64,000 nucleotides of DNA from Notospermus geniculatus (lineage: Eukaryota; Nemertea; Pilidiophora; Heteronemertea; Lineidae): contig NMRB01000016.1 in assembly GCA_002633025.1 (NCBI GenBank), positions 93,458 through 157,457 of the forward strand, in the 5' to 3' direction. The notes below the pieces were generated by a model. That model ran no database searches. It saw only the letters and a program-made list of their open reading frames with translations, and was not told where the DNA came from. A program made the translations under genes and the position numbers. This document shows, one piece after another, positions 23,617 through 36,276 of this stretch. Position 1 is the stretch's first letter; each line of letters starts with the position of its first letter.

Positions 23617-26600
23617 GTTGGGGAGGAAGGGCCGAGAGATGAGGTGTACCATTTTACCGTGATGGCTTCACGTCTATCTAGTCCTGTTTCTGCCGGGAAG
23701 TTACTGCCTCCCTGGTTCCAGTCGTCACCGACTCCAACAATCACACACCACCTGTACACCTTATTATTCTTGTCATGTGTACATTTGCAACGTTTCACAT
23801 TTTCTATTCGATTCAACGCTTTTAATTCTGATCCGGTCGATAACTAGTAGACACTTTTCAGTCAAGCGTTTGGCGTGAATCAATGGTATCATTCTCTATC
23901 TCTATAGATATGCTCATCACAGTCAACTTGAGTGGTTTAGAAACATCCAGGAGATACTTCAAGCCACCGACGATACACAAAGAACCTCGTTCTGATCCAC
24001 AGCAGACGAACAGAGCCTCGTTCCCAAGAGAAGATGCGCACAATGGACGAGGATGGCGAAACCACTTCAGCTTTATCATATCGGACCGAACAGACACTAT
24101 ACGCTTGGGAAAAACTCAGCCGAGACCAGATGTGTTTGTTTCGGAGGGCTCAGAAGTAAAATTATCACCTCGACCGAGAAGATTTCTAATAATTTCACCC
24201 TGTGTAGGCAATGTGTTACCTTGTGATGACAGTTCTTGGTGAGAGTGTTTCGTTTCAACACCAACTGCCTGGGGTACCCCCTCCCCGAGACACTAGGCAT
24301 GTCTCAAGTCTGTTATAAAGTAGCTACGTGTTATTTGCGGAATTCATCTAAATCAAGAGCAGCCTTTTTTCTTGATCTTTTCATTGAAAAATGTTGAATC
24401 GAGAACTGATGATGAAAACAATAAGAGTCTATATTGAAATTGACTACCGTTTGTCGTAGCCAATGAAGGACTGGGTAACGCCGGCGTGAGAATAGGGTCG
24501 TTTCTGTTGCTGTGCGCCGATGACAATGCCCTAAACCAGGAAGATAGTCCGTCATTTATTTGGTTGGGAAATCCAATGATACAGACTGGTGGCTAACATT
24601 GTCAATCAACTCTCCACGAGTCTTGCCGGAAGATAGTAAACAGCCATACGCTTCGCCTGGTGAGGAGAAGCCCAGATCCAGTTTCAAAGCGCCAACTGCA
24701 CTTACGGACGTCTTTTGCCGCCGTGTTTTTTTCCAAAGATGTGTCTTCGATGCTCCTACCGACAGCAATGCAGTCTCTAACATCCTAGTCATAGGGATGT
24801 TTGCTTGACAAAAGGATTGTATCTGCATGAATCGTGACGAACTATCGCAAACTGATGTAGTGGCGTAGGTGTGGTTGCTGACAGGAATATCCTGAATGAC
24901 TTGAAGAGTGAATGAATCAACACACAGGCAACTTGTGCCGTGGCTCTAGCTGCAGTTGTTCCTGAGATATGGGCCAAAAAGTATCTTCCAAGATGGCCGA
25001 CTGACGGCCATATTTGAAGTCCGATCGGGCCAAAAATGTCTTTATTACATTGCGGCGGTTGATGTCAATACCGTGACCATCAGGTTGGCCAAATCGCGTT
25101 GAACTTCGCGGTTTGTTATTTCGTACCTCGTAATACAAAAAGGTTTGAAGTTTCTTGGTCGATTAGGTTAGAAATAATTTGCATATTGATACTCCCAGAC
25201 ATTCACGTCGCCCGAACTACGTTGATGATGAAACTAATTTTCAAAAACCCTCCTATTATAAGGGACTCCAGAGGGACCGGATAAATTTCATTACCAGAAG
25301 CCTTCAGGGCTTTGGTCAATCAAAGAAATAGACAACAAACCATATAGACTGAAATAGACGACCACGGACGTAAAACAGATAAATGATAGTTCTTTCGACA
25401 ATATCCAACACAAAGGAGTATACTGTTTGTCTTTGAGAGAAAATAGATTCCTATTCAATCAAAAAAGTGCTTTTTGCTCTATTTTCAATTTATAGGATCT
25501 ATCAAGAGGATTCATCTTTTAATTAAGTGCCGATTTGGTCGACGTACTCTTGTTTTTAATTGAGCTCATTCGATCGTCTTTTTCAACTTGAATGTAGTTT
25601 CTTATGAACGCTGAATGAAAATTGCTCCTACTGTTGTTGTCTTGAATAGAAAAAGGTTTACGCCTCGGAGACGTTTCGAAGTGCTTGTATTTGCGATTAA
25701 AATCGTACTTCCGAGTTTGGGAAGACATTCTAACCTTTTCCTTCGCACCGCTTTGATTATTAATGGGAACACATGAACCAAAATAAAACAATGTCTTGTT
25801 ATTAAGTTTCCTAACACGCTTTCGTTGATAATGCACGGATACATTTTCCTGTTTAAATCGTTTCTGGTGGGCGCTCTTACAGCAATTACCATTAACTGGT
25901 CACCCGGAATACATTAAGCCAATCAGCCTTAAAAGAATGTAACACGTGGATGCCATAAGTGACCAAATGTTGGCCAACGGCCCTGCCTCTGATAACTCGC
26001 CTGTTGCAACTTGTCAAATCGGCCGTTAACGCATTGCGTGAGTTGCCCGCTTGACTGAGTCCCAAACAGTCGACGTGGTATCTCGCCGCGGGCGAGATTC
26101 ACGCTAGACTCTCTATCTGGAACTTCCGCGAAAGGCGACTAATGAGTGTCGATTTTTATAAAGAAGTTTCCCCTGGCCTTTTAAGGCTTCGTGAGGCGAT
26201 TCACACCATCTCTTATGGTACTGGTTGTCCTTTTTTACGGGAAAGACCAAGGAAGCCTGAGGCGGATGAGTGTGTGGCAGTTACTTTGCGTGCAAAGTGA
26301 CATACCAATCAATCGTCACATCTTTGCATCGGACACGTTTCATTTATAGTGACCAGTGAACTAATGAATAACCGTTCATGCCATTATCTCTGCGGTTTGA
26401 CACAAGTCTCTACAATTTGTATTTGTTTTTTTCTCCAACTTCTTATTCAGATGTAATCGATTATCTATAAATTAAAATCCTTCGGTTGTAAAAAAAATTG
26501 ATTTCTGTTTTATGGTTGAACTTTCTTTTCTTTTCGAAACTACTGAATTTTCCTTACGTTTGCAGATGCCAAACTAACAAAAAACTTTGCCTCATTTCGA

Positions 26601-27738
26601 ATTTCTATTTCTTCTTTTTATTTCTCGACTGAGGGCCGATTCGGAGGAGACCTGTAACCCTAGTACACCATTGATCCTAGGGTAGCTTTTTCAATTGTAT
26701 CATTGACCACGAGAAAAAGTATTAGCCATTTTACCGGTCGATTTATAGAAAAAAATGTACACGAAAGGACGACAAGAATTGACAGGAAAAACGGCATGTC
26801 TCGTGACAGCCGAACATTCCGAGGACTATTGAAAAAAGGTCCGACGGCAATGTCGTTAGCTACATCATTGCATCGCAAGCTGAAAAGATGCCTCAGGGGG
26901 TATGAGACACTTGCTTCTCTTGCCATTTTCCCTCGACACCGGGGTGTAATATTACAGTTAGTAAACTATCTCTGGAGAGCGCGAATCGACAAGAAATCAC
27001 TTTTGAACTGTTAGCAGACGATTCGTGTTTAGGTATCGTATTGCGTTTCACGACGTTTATTCGATTGTTGTAGGAACTTCGGTTTGGGAAAAGAATCAGA
27101 ATTGTATCTGTGATTTCAAATTGTACCCCTCTAGAATTTCCTTGACAAAAACCAGTTGGAATAAAACTGGAATAAACCGTCATGTTCTGCAACTGTTCTG
27201 GGTAGACTTTTTTAGCAGAGGAGACAAGAGCAATGATAAAAACCCCAGCCTGCTATCGACATATTTCGTGTTGTCTGTTTTGTTACTTGTATTTAGAAGC
27301 AGGTGAAGGTAAATTGACTGTGTGGTAAGTTCATTCTCAGATCCCAGCCGCAAACAACTGCTCGTCTTGCTGGCTTACTTAGATTTTAAAAGCAAATATG
27401 ACTCCAAGAAAGGACTGCCAAGTTTGAATAAGTTATTGATGAGTTGCCGTAGGAAAGATGAGACGGTCAAAGGTGCACGCTAAAACCTTTTAGAGGCACC
27501 TTTCTACTCCCTCTAGCTCATCTATCATGTCGTGGCTCCTTTGGTTTATACTGTCTAAGAGCGTACATTGTGTATTACATTAAGTTGACTAAAAAGTGAG
27601 TTTGGTTGTCGTCTGCTCTACACTGATGTAGACGTTACTGATTGTTTAATGATTGTTTTCTTCAGATGGATGAACTGACGAGGTTTGGACTGATTCTTAT
27701 GTTACATTCAAAATGAATCGCACATCTGCCCATTATAG

Positions 27739-27800
27739 ATGATATGAATAAAGCTAGTAAACGCTTTCTGGCTGTAGGCCTACAACAAAAATGCATTGGA
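27739..27800. mobile_element. Partial CATATGAATAAAG-family MITE
   Basis: It keeps ATATGAATAAAGCTAGTAAA followed by a degraded middle with TAGGCCTAC and AAATGCATTGG. Only one end is preserved. Confidence 0.6.
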
Positions 27801-28027
27801 GAGTCCTGTGCAAAACTACAGTGACAGTAAGCACCACCCAAAAAGACGGCCTGGTACGGCCGACTTAGCTACCCGACAGGGGTCACAGTAACTAAATAGA
27901 CATGAAGGCCCGATAGGGTCGAAAGCTTGTCTCAATACAACCTAGTTGATTCAAAAGACGGTGTTACCTATTTCATTTCTTCTCATAAATAGACATGATG
28001 ACAAATGAATAAAAGTCATATTTTATC

Positions 28028-28300
28028 AGACTTTTCCGCCATGGCCGAAACCATAAATGTACATGTAGCATTGGCCCTGCAAAGTATGGAGGAGGCCATC
28101 TCATCATGCTACTCATTTCATGTTGCTGTGTTGACATCGGAATTACTGGAGGGCCTTGGAAGTTTGACCTTCCACTCTCGGAAATTCAGCTTTCCACTGG
28201 CGGAAACTTAGAATTCCCAAAGGGTGGAAAGACAGTTTTAGATGCTCGTGACTTGTATGGGGTCTTTTACTTGCCCTTGCGCTGCAAAGGCATAAGCTCC
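28028..28300 (-). mobile_element. Diverged SINE body without a tRNA head
   Basis: The minus strand carries the family phrases in order: GGCAAGTAAAAGACCCCATA, GAGGCCTCCTCCATACT-like spacing and ATGGTTTCGGCCATGGCGGA. It is more diverged than the 23385-23616 copy and has a ~100-base unrelated insert. The open frames across it are incidental. Confidence 0.6.
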
Positions 28301-29792
28301 AAAGGCACCTCTGACAAAAGCTGTAAAGGGACAGTCGACTCGCTGATGACGAAGACCTCAACTCAAGATCACTTTCTCTCCGTCGCAAACATCTTATTGA
28401 CCGAAAATAGATATATAAGAAACTCTACCGATATAGACAACATGTCCTCGCATTAATAATAGATCCGTGGATAGATTGAGCTTCGGGGATTCTGTTAACA
28501 CGATACGATCGGAAAGGAAGAGCGAGCCAGTCGGACAGTTACCGTCGCCGAAAGTTGTTTCGATGTTACCATGGTTGCAAGAAATGAGATACAGTTCGGC
28601 TACTTTCTGAAGAACCCGTGATCCTTTACCTTCAATAAACGGCATCTTGGGTTACCCCCTGACAGACAGGGGGACGTGCCTTATTACGCCAGCGCATATT
28701 GCTTGACCATTTTGATATCATTAATTGTGTAATCGATTCCTTTACCCCAAGGCGGGTGAAAGCTACGGTGACTTATTGTTGCAAAAAATGCTGAGGGCAA
28801 ATATACCGGTATTGGGAAGCTGGGTGGCGGGATGGTGGAGGAAAGTACTTTTATGTAACGTTACATTTTGTCCCTTGTTTTAATCTTGAGCTTCGTTCTG
28901 TTGAACCTTGCAACATCGTGACCGTTGACTGAATCTACGCAAAACTTTTCAACACCATTTCAACATTCCGTTCGCCAGAAGCGCAAATAATTCATTCGGA
29001 GTCCATACCAAGCAATCGGGGAAGCAATTTATCTAAACCACTCGTCTAATAATTCAGCCTTTGAAAAACGAATGGAACTTCAAAAGAAGAGGTTGAAACT
29101 GATGTGGCCAATTTAGACGACATATTGGATACGAGATCTTCTGATGTCTTCTTTTATAAAACCTTGAACGTACCGTAAGGTATATGCAACAGAAAGTAAT
29201 GAATGTGTCCTACTTGTTACAGGTTGGTAAAAGTTCTGTTGTTATGTGACAATGTATAATATTATAAGTAAAAGTGAGGAACAGTCTACCACAACTACAT
29301 GTAGGTATCAACAGTTGATTGCTATCATGTTGACCTAAGGAGCCATTAATCCAAAGGCTGGTTGGTTCCCCACTACTCTTGATAGCCTGGCTATCTGTTC
29401 TGTTGATAGCCTGGTTTCTTTCTCCATGAGTGGTTTGCGGCAGCAAAAACTCCGTACAGAGAAACACCCAAGGGTATGGAACACGTGTCATGCGTGTATG
29501 CGGGAATTCCAGGCTTCAGGGGAGGAAACCTCGTTACCCGGTTTGTGTACTCTTCTTTGATGTGCCCCTTTAAATATCGGCCTTCTTCTGTTACTAAATA
29601 ACACCTTTCTCCATTTAGCAGAATTCGATAACTAACTTTTAGTCCCCGGGCTGGGTATTGGTATATCCCTCCCGATATTCCGACCATTTTAAACAACAGA
29701 TGTGCGTTAATATCGAAATCACACTCCATCAATTCTGAAACTTGGAAGCAACTTCTGCTGATTGGAATGATGGAATGAAGAACTGAAAAGCT

Positions 29793-30085
29793 GTTTGAAC
29801 TTGCATCGTGTTGACTTATGGAGGGTCTTTGGATGGGGTCTTTTACTTGCCCTTGCAAAGGTACAAGGTACAAGGCACCACGGCTTACCGGTACTTATTG
29901 TCCCATGCGATGGTCGTAAAGAGTCAGGGATGGCGATTCCATGGTCCGGAATTCGAACCCCGGACCTGTCGCTTGCTAAGCGGACGTGATAATCACTAGA
30001 CTATCAAGGCTTTGGCCAGGGATTCGAACCCGGGACCTGCCGCTCATGCTTAGCGGACGACATAACCACTCGGCTATCAGGGGTC
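29793..30085 (-). mobile_element. SINE with two tandem tRNA-like heads
   Basis: On the minus strand two heads follow each other, about 30085-30017 and 30000-29945. Each has GTGGTTAT- or GTGATTAT-type A boxes, a CCGCTAAGC anticodon-like arm and a B box (GGTTCGAATCC or GGTTCGAATTC). The CCGCTAAGC loop resembles a serine tRNA. The shared SINE body follows down to about 29830. A short GGATCCTTCAAAA repeat lies just beyond at about 30090-30120. Confidence 0.72.
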
Positions 30086-30646
30086 TTTTGAAGGATCCTT
30101 CAAAAGGATCCTTCAAAGGAGCCTCTATGCTAGCTGAGTGGTGTGGAACTGCGACATCTTGTCTGGTTAGCACGCGTCTCAGACCGACTTGCTGTCGATC
30201 TGATAAGAGTCCCCGGCAGACTTCACACACTTACAACCTCCCCAACCGCCGAAATTAAATCATTGGTTTCTCTTTTTGTTTTAATCCCCGTCTAGCGGTA
30301 AATACCCATTACAGCCTGGATAGAGCCAGAGTACATGAGGCCAAAGAGTGAACGTAATCTGCCTTACTCAAAACCCGCCACACAAAAGAAACTTGAACGA
30401 GAAATCGATGCTCGTTCGAGTGCAGTAAGCAACCGTTTCAAGGAGGACGTGTGTGTGGTGCAAATTAATGCCAATCAGATTCTAATAGATTATGAAACGG
30501 TAATTTACATTTAGGTTAAGAGGTCTGGAAGGAAATGTACTGTAGAGTGTGTTGAGGTTGATTCCCGGTTAAAAACACTTTTACCATATACGCCGCTTGG
30601 AACAGGTTCCAGAACTGGCAAGTTCACTTGTCACTGATTAAGCAAC

Positions 30647-30758
30647 AGGGCCCGTATGCATAAAGGTGGAATAAGCTTACTCCAGATATAACTTCATGTT
30701 ATAACGTTAGAGTTACACCTGGAATAAGCTTATTCCACCTTTATGCATACGGGCCCTG
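30647..30758. mobile_element. Palindromic MITE, CAGGGCCCGTATGCATAAA ends (copy 1)
   Basis: The arms are near-perfect reverse complements: GGTGGAATAAGCTTACTCC against GGAATAAGCTTATTCCACC. The centre is a short TTATAACGTTAGAGTTA. A sister copy is at 56304-56416. Confidence 0.88.
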
Positions 30759-31583
30759 GAGTGGAGAAAACTGGTCGAGCTGGTAGCCTACATATCCCGA
30801 GAGGTGAGTGCTCGGTCAGTGCTTGAAAGTAAGTTTTTTTTGAGAGAAAATAACCAAACTGAATTTGAAACAATGAAATCAACGAGTACACAGAAAGAAT
30901 AGAAGTATTAGAGAAAGCGAATGTTTAATTGTCTGTAGGGAAGCTGACATACTAATCGCCTTGTTTCAGCTTATCGTAACTGGTGACATCGCTTCGATTT
31001 TCGGCCATTGCCGCATCGAATATCATGGTGCCACTCTAATGGATAATCCAAACTAGATCAAAGCCATGTTGAAAGGTTTTTCGCCTCTTCGATCGGTAAC
31101 AGAACCTAAACCCTACAAAATCCTCGTCGGACAAATTGATTTCCTTGACGCGTCGATCTTCCGGCGGAAGCTTTTCAACTCGGGCCTCCTTGACATCAAG
31201 ATGAAGGCGAACAACGGATGCCAAGTGGACACACCATTTACGTAAGAAACTGATAAGTCTTGACGACATCCATGGCATACCTGACCATCTTGTGTTTTTC
31301 ACAAAGAAAACCGCCTTCCTTAGATGAATTTATTTTCCCAGGTAAAAAGTCATAACGTGGCAACTAATAGCGGTGTAGTAGATATTAGGTGACAAAGCAG
31401 AAACGAGCCGGCGTTTTCTACACTGCGATCGTACGCTTGGCGGCTTCGTAAATTCCCTATTGGAATCTGGATTTGCTCAACATGGGTCGCTAGCAAATCA
31501 TTGTTGAAAAATGATGCTCCAACTGAAACTTCTACGCGGTGGAAATAAAATTTTCCGACAATGCTACCAGGGATGACACTCGT

Positions 31584-32025
31584 TAAGCCCGTGTAACACT
31601 GTGGCGACTTAGATGGGCGAATCCCCGCGAACTAGAATGAAATGGTCCATGGACCATGTCTACATACCTCTCTCTGTCATTACACTGTTATGTCCAAAGG
31701 GGTGAGCACATGGTCCATGGACCATTTCATTCTAGTTCGCGGGGATTCGCCCGCCTAAAGGCCCGTTTACACATGCAACTTTTCATATGCAACTTCATGC
31801 AACTTGTTGCATAAACCTGATGAGATCAAAACGTTTCATAAAAGTTGCATGTGTAAACGGGTCTGCAACTTGTTGCAACTCGATCACGCTGGAGGTTGCA
31901 TCGATTTTTCTATGTGTAAACCGTCCCAGGTAGTTTGCAACAAGTTGCAAGTTGCTGCAACTTGCAACTTGGTGCAACCTAGTGTAAACCGCCCTTTAGT
32001 CGCCACAGTGTGACCTGGGCTTTAG
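31584..32025. mobile_element. Nested element: ACTGTGGCGACT-ended repeat containing two other repeats
   Basis: The outer ends are GCCCGTGTAACACTGTGGCG and the inverse, CGCCACAGTGTGACCTGGGC. Inside, at 31615-31752, is a hairpin with GGCGAATCCCCGCGAACTAG arms; its loop matches the right terminus of the AGCTCACC element. At about 31756-31998 lies a second palindromic unit with GCCCGTTTACACATGCAACT ends and many GCAACTTGTTGCA repeats. Confidence 0.78.
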
Positions 32026-32157
32026 GGAGGACAAGATTTGCCCCGAGAACGACAATAGAACGAAAAGGGGTGGATCGCCCGTTGCGCACCTCGTCACCAA
32101 ACGTTGAGGATTTCCAAAGGTTTGGTTGCCATCTCATCTGAGGAACGCCATCGAGTC

Positions 32158-32302
32158 AATGGGTCATATGAATAAAGACTAGCAAATGCTTTTACTTCAA
32201 CTTTGCTTCAACTACTTCAACTACTACAGCATTGCCTAATGCACTTGTATTGCAAAATTCAAGTAAAAGCATTTGCTAGTCTTTATTCATATGACCCAAT
32301 GC
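32158..32302. mobile_element. CATATGAATAAAG-family MITE, best copy
   Basis: The ~40-bp terminal inverted repeats are ATTGGGTCATATGAATAAAG and AGCAAATGCTTTTACTT with their exact inverses. The interior has ACTACAGCATTGCC and TTGTATTGCAAAATTC. It defines the family seen at four other places in the window. Confidence 0.88.
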
Positions 32303-33216
32303 ATCGTTTTCTTCTGGCCCAACTTTAGAGACTGACAACGATTTGAAGTCATCCTCATTCTCCCAGTATCCCCATCTTTTCCTCCATAATATCACTCTCA
32401 TAACTCCCCGATTGTCTCTAACGGAAAACACAGGTGTCGGGAACCAGGACACAGCAGTGTTTACCCTATAAATCCCAACCTGAATCAGAACCGCTACCGC
32501 CCAATATTAGTTCAACATCCAATGTTTCTTCTGTATCAATATCTTCCATGCAAAGACATGGTATTGACAGAATATGAGGTACAGACGCAGGTTGTGCTGT
32601 GAATCGGATATCAGCTGACAGTTGCACATGTAGACCCTGGACACGGGCCTTTGATACCCATTGAATATTGCTGATACAATACATAAAGAGAATAGAAGTT
32701 ATGAATACCTTGAAGGTGCATATCTGGTGAATCAGCGTATCAACGTTTTTCAATATTGGCTAGTTTTTGTGCTTTCATCTTTCAACTCATTCATCCGATG
32801 TGAACATTTGTTGCAAACCCAGGTGTGGAGATCGCTAAGAAGAACAATTAGACTGGAAGCAATACTTCATAACTATTTGGCAGTCTTGTCGCATTGACGC
32901 CCAATTGCATGGAGAGTATGTACCAAGAATGTATCGACAAACAGCATAGCCACATAAGAGTCTGCCCGGTTGCAAATTTAATCGCTGGTCATCAATTATT
33001 CAGAGAATATTTGGGTTGATAACAAAAGTAACATATCGGTTCTTTCATGGCCACTCTTGACACCACAATACACGTCGGCATAACGTCGACCCTTGGCTTT
33101 CAGCTCGTTCACTCCATTGTCCATACTTGATGCCAAGCCCTTTTTCAACATCCTCTTGTTAAAACTTATAATTTGTTCCTAAGGAGTGTTGTCGCTGAGC
33201 ATTTCACTTATACAGT

Positions 33217-33322
33217 ATTCAAACAAGTGGTAGTCTTAAATGGCATTCAAACAAGTCTTCTAATGACTTTCAAACAAGTGGTAGTCTTAATGGTATTCAA
33301 ACAAGTGGTAGTCTCCTAATGG
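33217..33322 (+). repeat. Short tandem repeat, ACAAGTGGTAGTCTTAATGG-type unit
   Basis: About four imperfect units of 30-40 bases share TTCAAACAAGTGGTAGTC. It is local and low-copy. Confidence 0.75.
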
Positions 33323-33420
33323 CCTATATCGACTTCTCAAACATTCAAAATGATTCCTCTGCCAATAATAAAAATGTTGGAATGTGAAGTGATGATAATT
33401 TCACCAATTAGAATTCAGGC

Positions 33421-33575
33421 TAACGTCCGTCGCATGGGACAGTAAGCCGTGGTGCCTTAAGTTGTGCCTTTGCAAGGGCAAGTAAAAGACCCCATCCAAG
33501 TGAGGAAGATGATTAGCTTGAGATGGCCTCTTCCATACTTACCAGGGCCAATATTGCTTTGGCTTCGGCCCTAAT
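33421..33575 (+). mobile_element. Head-less SINE copy in + orientation
   Basis: It starts at CGTCCGTCGCATGGGACAGT and follows the shared body through TTTGCAAGGGCAAGTAAAAG to GGCTTCGGCCCTAATGG. The tRNA-like head is missing, consistent with 5' truncation during retrotransposition. Confidence 0.75.
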
Positions 33576-34064
33576 GGAAAGATCCAGTATAATATAGACT
33601 TCTCGTACAGAAGGCCCTAGGTTTCGTACTGCCCAGATAAAGAAAATAAAGGAAACCATCTGAGGAGGCATTCTGTTTTGCCTGTCGCCTCATGCAGAGA
33701 TTTTTTTCCATCACAATATTCACAGCTGGCTGTGTCTTCTCATTGCTATCACATCCAGAATGAAGTATTTGCATCTTGCTTTCTTAGATGTATTGAGTTT
33801 TCTTGATATGAGTTGGCGGAGAGGAATCAGGTATGTAAGTACCAACACTAGGAAGACTAGATAAACACATCTTAGATAAGGATGCATTGAGTGGTGTCAT
33901 TCAATACGACCCGAAAATAATTTGCAAATACTCAGTGGGCGGGAAACCTGCCCGTTACTTTACCATCAAACCTGTGTGTTTTAAATAAAATTACAAAAAA
34001 AGATGTCTACCTCAGACTTATTTATTTGTTTTTCGCTAAGTTATGATGAAGTGGAACGACACTA

Positions 34065-34301
34065 AAGCATGGCGCACACGAGCGATTTTTCTAGGCGACT
34101 AGCCTTGCGACTACAGGAGCGACTGAACATATTTTTAGTTTTTTAGTTTTTTTTTGACTCGTTTGCGACAAATGTTTCACTGGGAAATCAGTGATGTCGT
34201 GGATGACATCACTGATCGACCTCAAAGGTAATTATCGCATGCGACCTAGTAGTCGCATCGGTAGTCGCCCCATTTTAATCGCTCGTGTGCGCCATGCTTA
34301 A
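34065..34301. mobile_element. MITE with AGCATGGCGCACACGAGCGA ends
   Basis: The terminal inverted repeats are AAGCATGGCGCACACGAGCG and the inverse, CGCTCGTGTGCGCCATGCTT. The sub-terminal GCGACTA motifs are repeated in both orientations. The centre has an inner palindrome, AATCAGTGATGTC / GACATCACTGAT. Confidence 0.85.
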
Positions 34302-36276
34302 GATAGTTTAAGCATCTACTTATATGTAGGGTTGTTTCCAGCGCCATGCATACCTGCACAAGTACGGTACCGGTTCAATTTCAGTTTGTGACAAAAAGTT
34401 AAGTTTGTACCGAAACTAGACGAGCATTTTATACACGATTTATCTTCCAAGCAAAAAATATCCTCAAATCTTCCGTACACAAATGTGTAGACGACTCGCC
34501 CGCGAAGGTATAAAGTAACGATAACTCATGTAAAATAATATGTGGTATTAAAACGTGATTTGAGTTTTCATGTACGTGTCAATGATACATTACACGCGAT
34601 GCAAGAAATATTCCCGGATAACTTCTCAAGCTATCAATACTCGTGCTTAGCGACGTTAAGAAAAATAATACTCGCTTTCAGCTGTCGTTTTCGCACTAAG
34701 GACCGCGTTCTCGACGTGCATAAGTACCCATCGAAATCGGCAAGGCATTGTGAAGGCGTCTTCGTGAATGGTGAGGTCGCCATACCGATCATGCCAATCT
34801 TATGGGTAATCATCAATATAACCATTATAAATTACTACCCGATCGTTCGGGGATGAGAGACAGCGCCACTGCTGCATTCCGGCTCACTTTAGCCATAACT
34901 CTCTTGCAGTGGGTACCAATGAAGGTTTTTATAGCTTTTTCAGCGAAATACCCATTTCCGACGGCAGAGGTAACGACGAGATACCGTTAACTTAGGCCTA
35001 CACTTACATCAGATAACATTCATACCGTGTTTTTACTTTTGGAGGTTACACATGCATGTTCAAGCCCAAAGCCCCTCTTAATTTGCATTGATTTGCATAA
35101 CACGGTGACATTCATACCTTTTGTCATTGATCATAACAGGGCCTAACCCATTGTCCCATTCCTCTCTAAACCTGTCAAGCTCACAGAGGGATGTATTGTT
35201 TGCCAGGCCATATTCACAAGCGCGAAACGAAACAATTAAGCCCCAATTCAGTGCTAATACCCTCTGGCTTACAATGCCTAGTATAAAAGGCGACGGCCAA
35301 TAGCCGGGGTGTGTGGTTGCGGATCGTTTGCGAGCTTGCTAGAACAAAGCACTATGTGGACACATTATATGGACCACCGGTAATTCCTCCAAGATCTGAT
35401 TGTACTGTCTTGTGGCCACGGAACTGTCGAATTACAGATGATGACGACAGAAGTTCTGGCTTGATTCAGCCACATACTCCTGGTGACCCTCGTCTTTACC
35501 ACCAGATCCCGCCACACCAAAGCCCGCTGTGGGGCGTTTGTGTAATGAGTCTCGATGACTATTTCATTACCACTTAATTGCACCGTGCTCCAAGTCATAG
35601 TTAGGTAAAAAACAACACGTGAATGTGGTCGTAGGGTTCTCGTCGTAAGTCACGTACATGTATGTACGATGCACGTATGGAGTGGAAAACGCCTGAAAGT
35701 GGGAGGGAAGGTCTTGGTTTAGACTTGCAGTTTGAAAGAATCGCCAGCACCTTGTGAAATAATGGAAATCGTGCTATGAACAATAGGCCTGTTATAAATG
35801 CGTCTATAGATATAATACATGTATATTTTGGACATTTGCTTACGATGTCCCCACCAGTTTGCTTTCTTTCCATTGTCAAAGTGCGTGTCACCTGGAATTG
35901 AATCTACTAATGTACGTCAGATACAGCTGAGCTTCTTTTTCCCATAAGTCGCTTGCTGTCATTTACAAACATTCCCACCACTTTGAAATATATATCCCTG
36001 CAGTTGGCAGAATATGGACTGTGTACGTACATGTACATGTACACGTCGTGGGCAGTTACTCCATGGAGACAACAGCAAGCCGTCCCACACATATGAAGCC
36101 GAGAGTTTGTCCCTAGGCCTACACGAAAAAATCATCCTTGGTCACCTCAAGAACTAGACTTAGTTCCCCCTCAACGATCTCTCGGTTTGTGGTATTGCTT
36201 GCTTGGTCTCAAGGTGTATGGCCGCAAGACGGTATATATATGTAACCACATCACCGTTATTCTGGTAGCAAGCTCA

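Noticed and set aside
28330-28370. Hammerhead ribozyme core (CTGATGA)
   Set aside because: CTGATGACGAAG is present, but no following GAAA box or supporting stems could be drawn.
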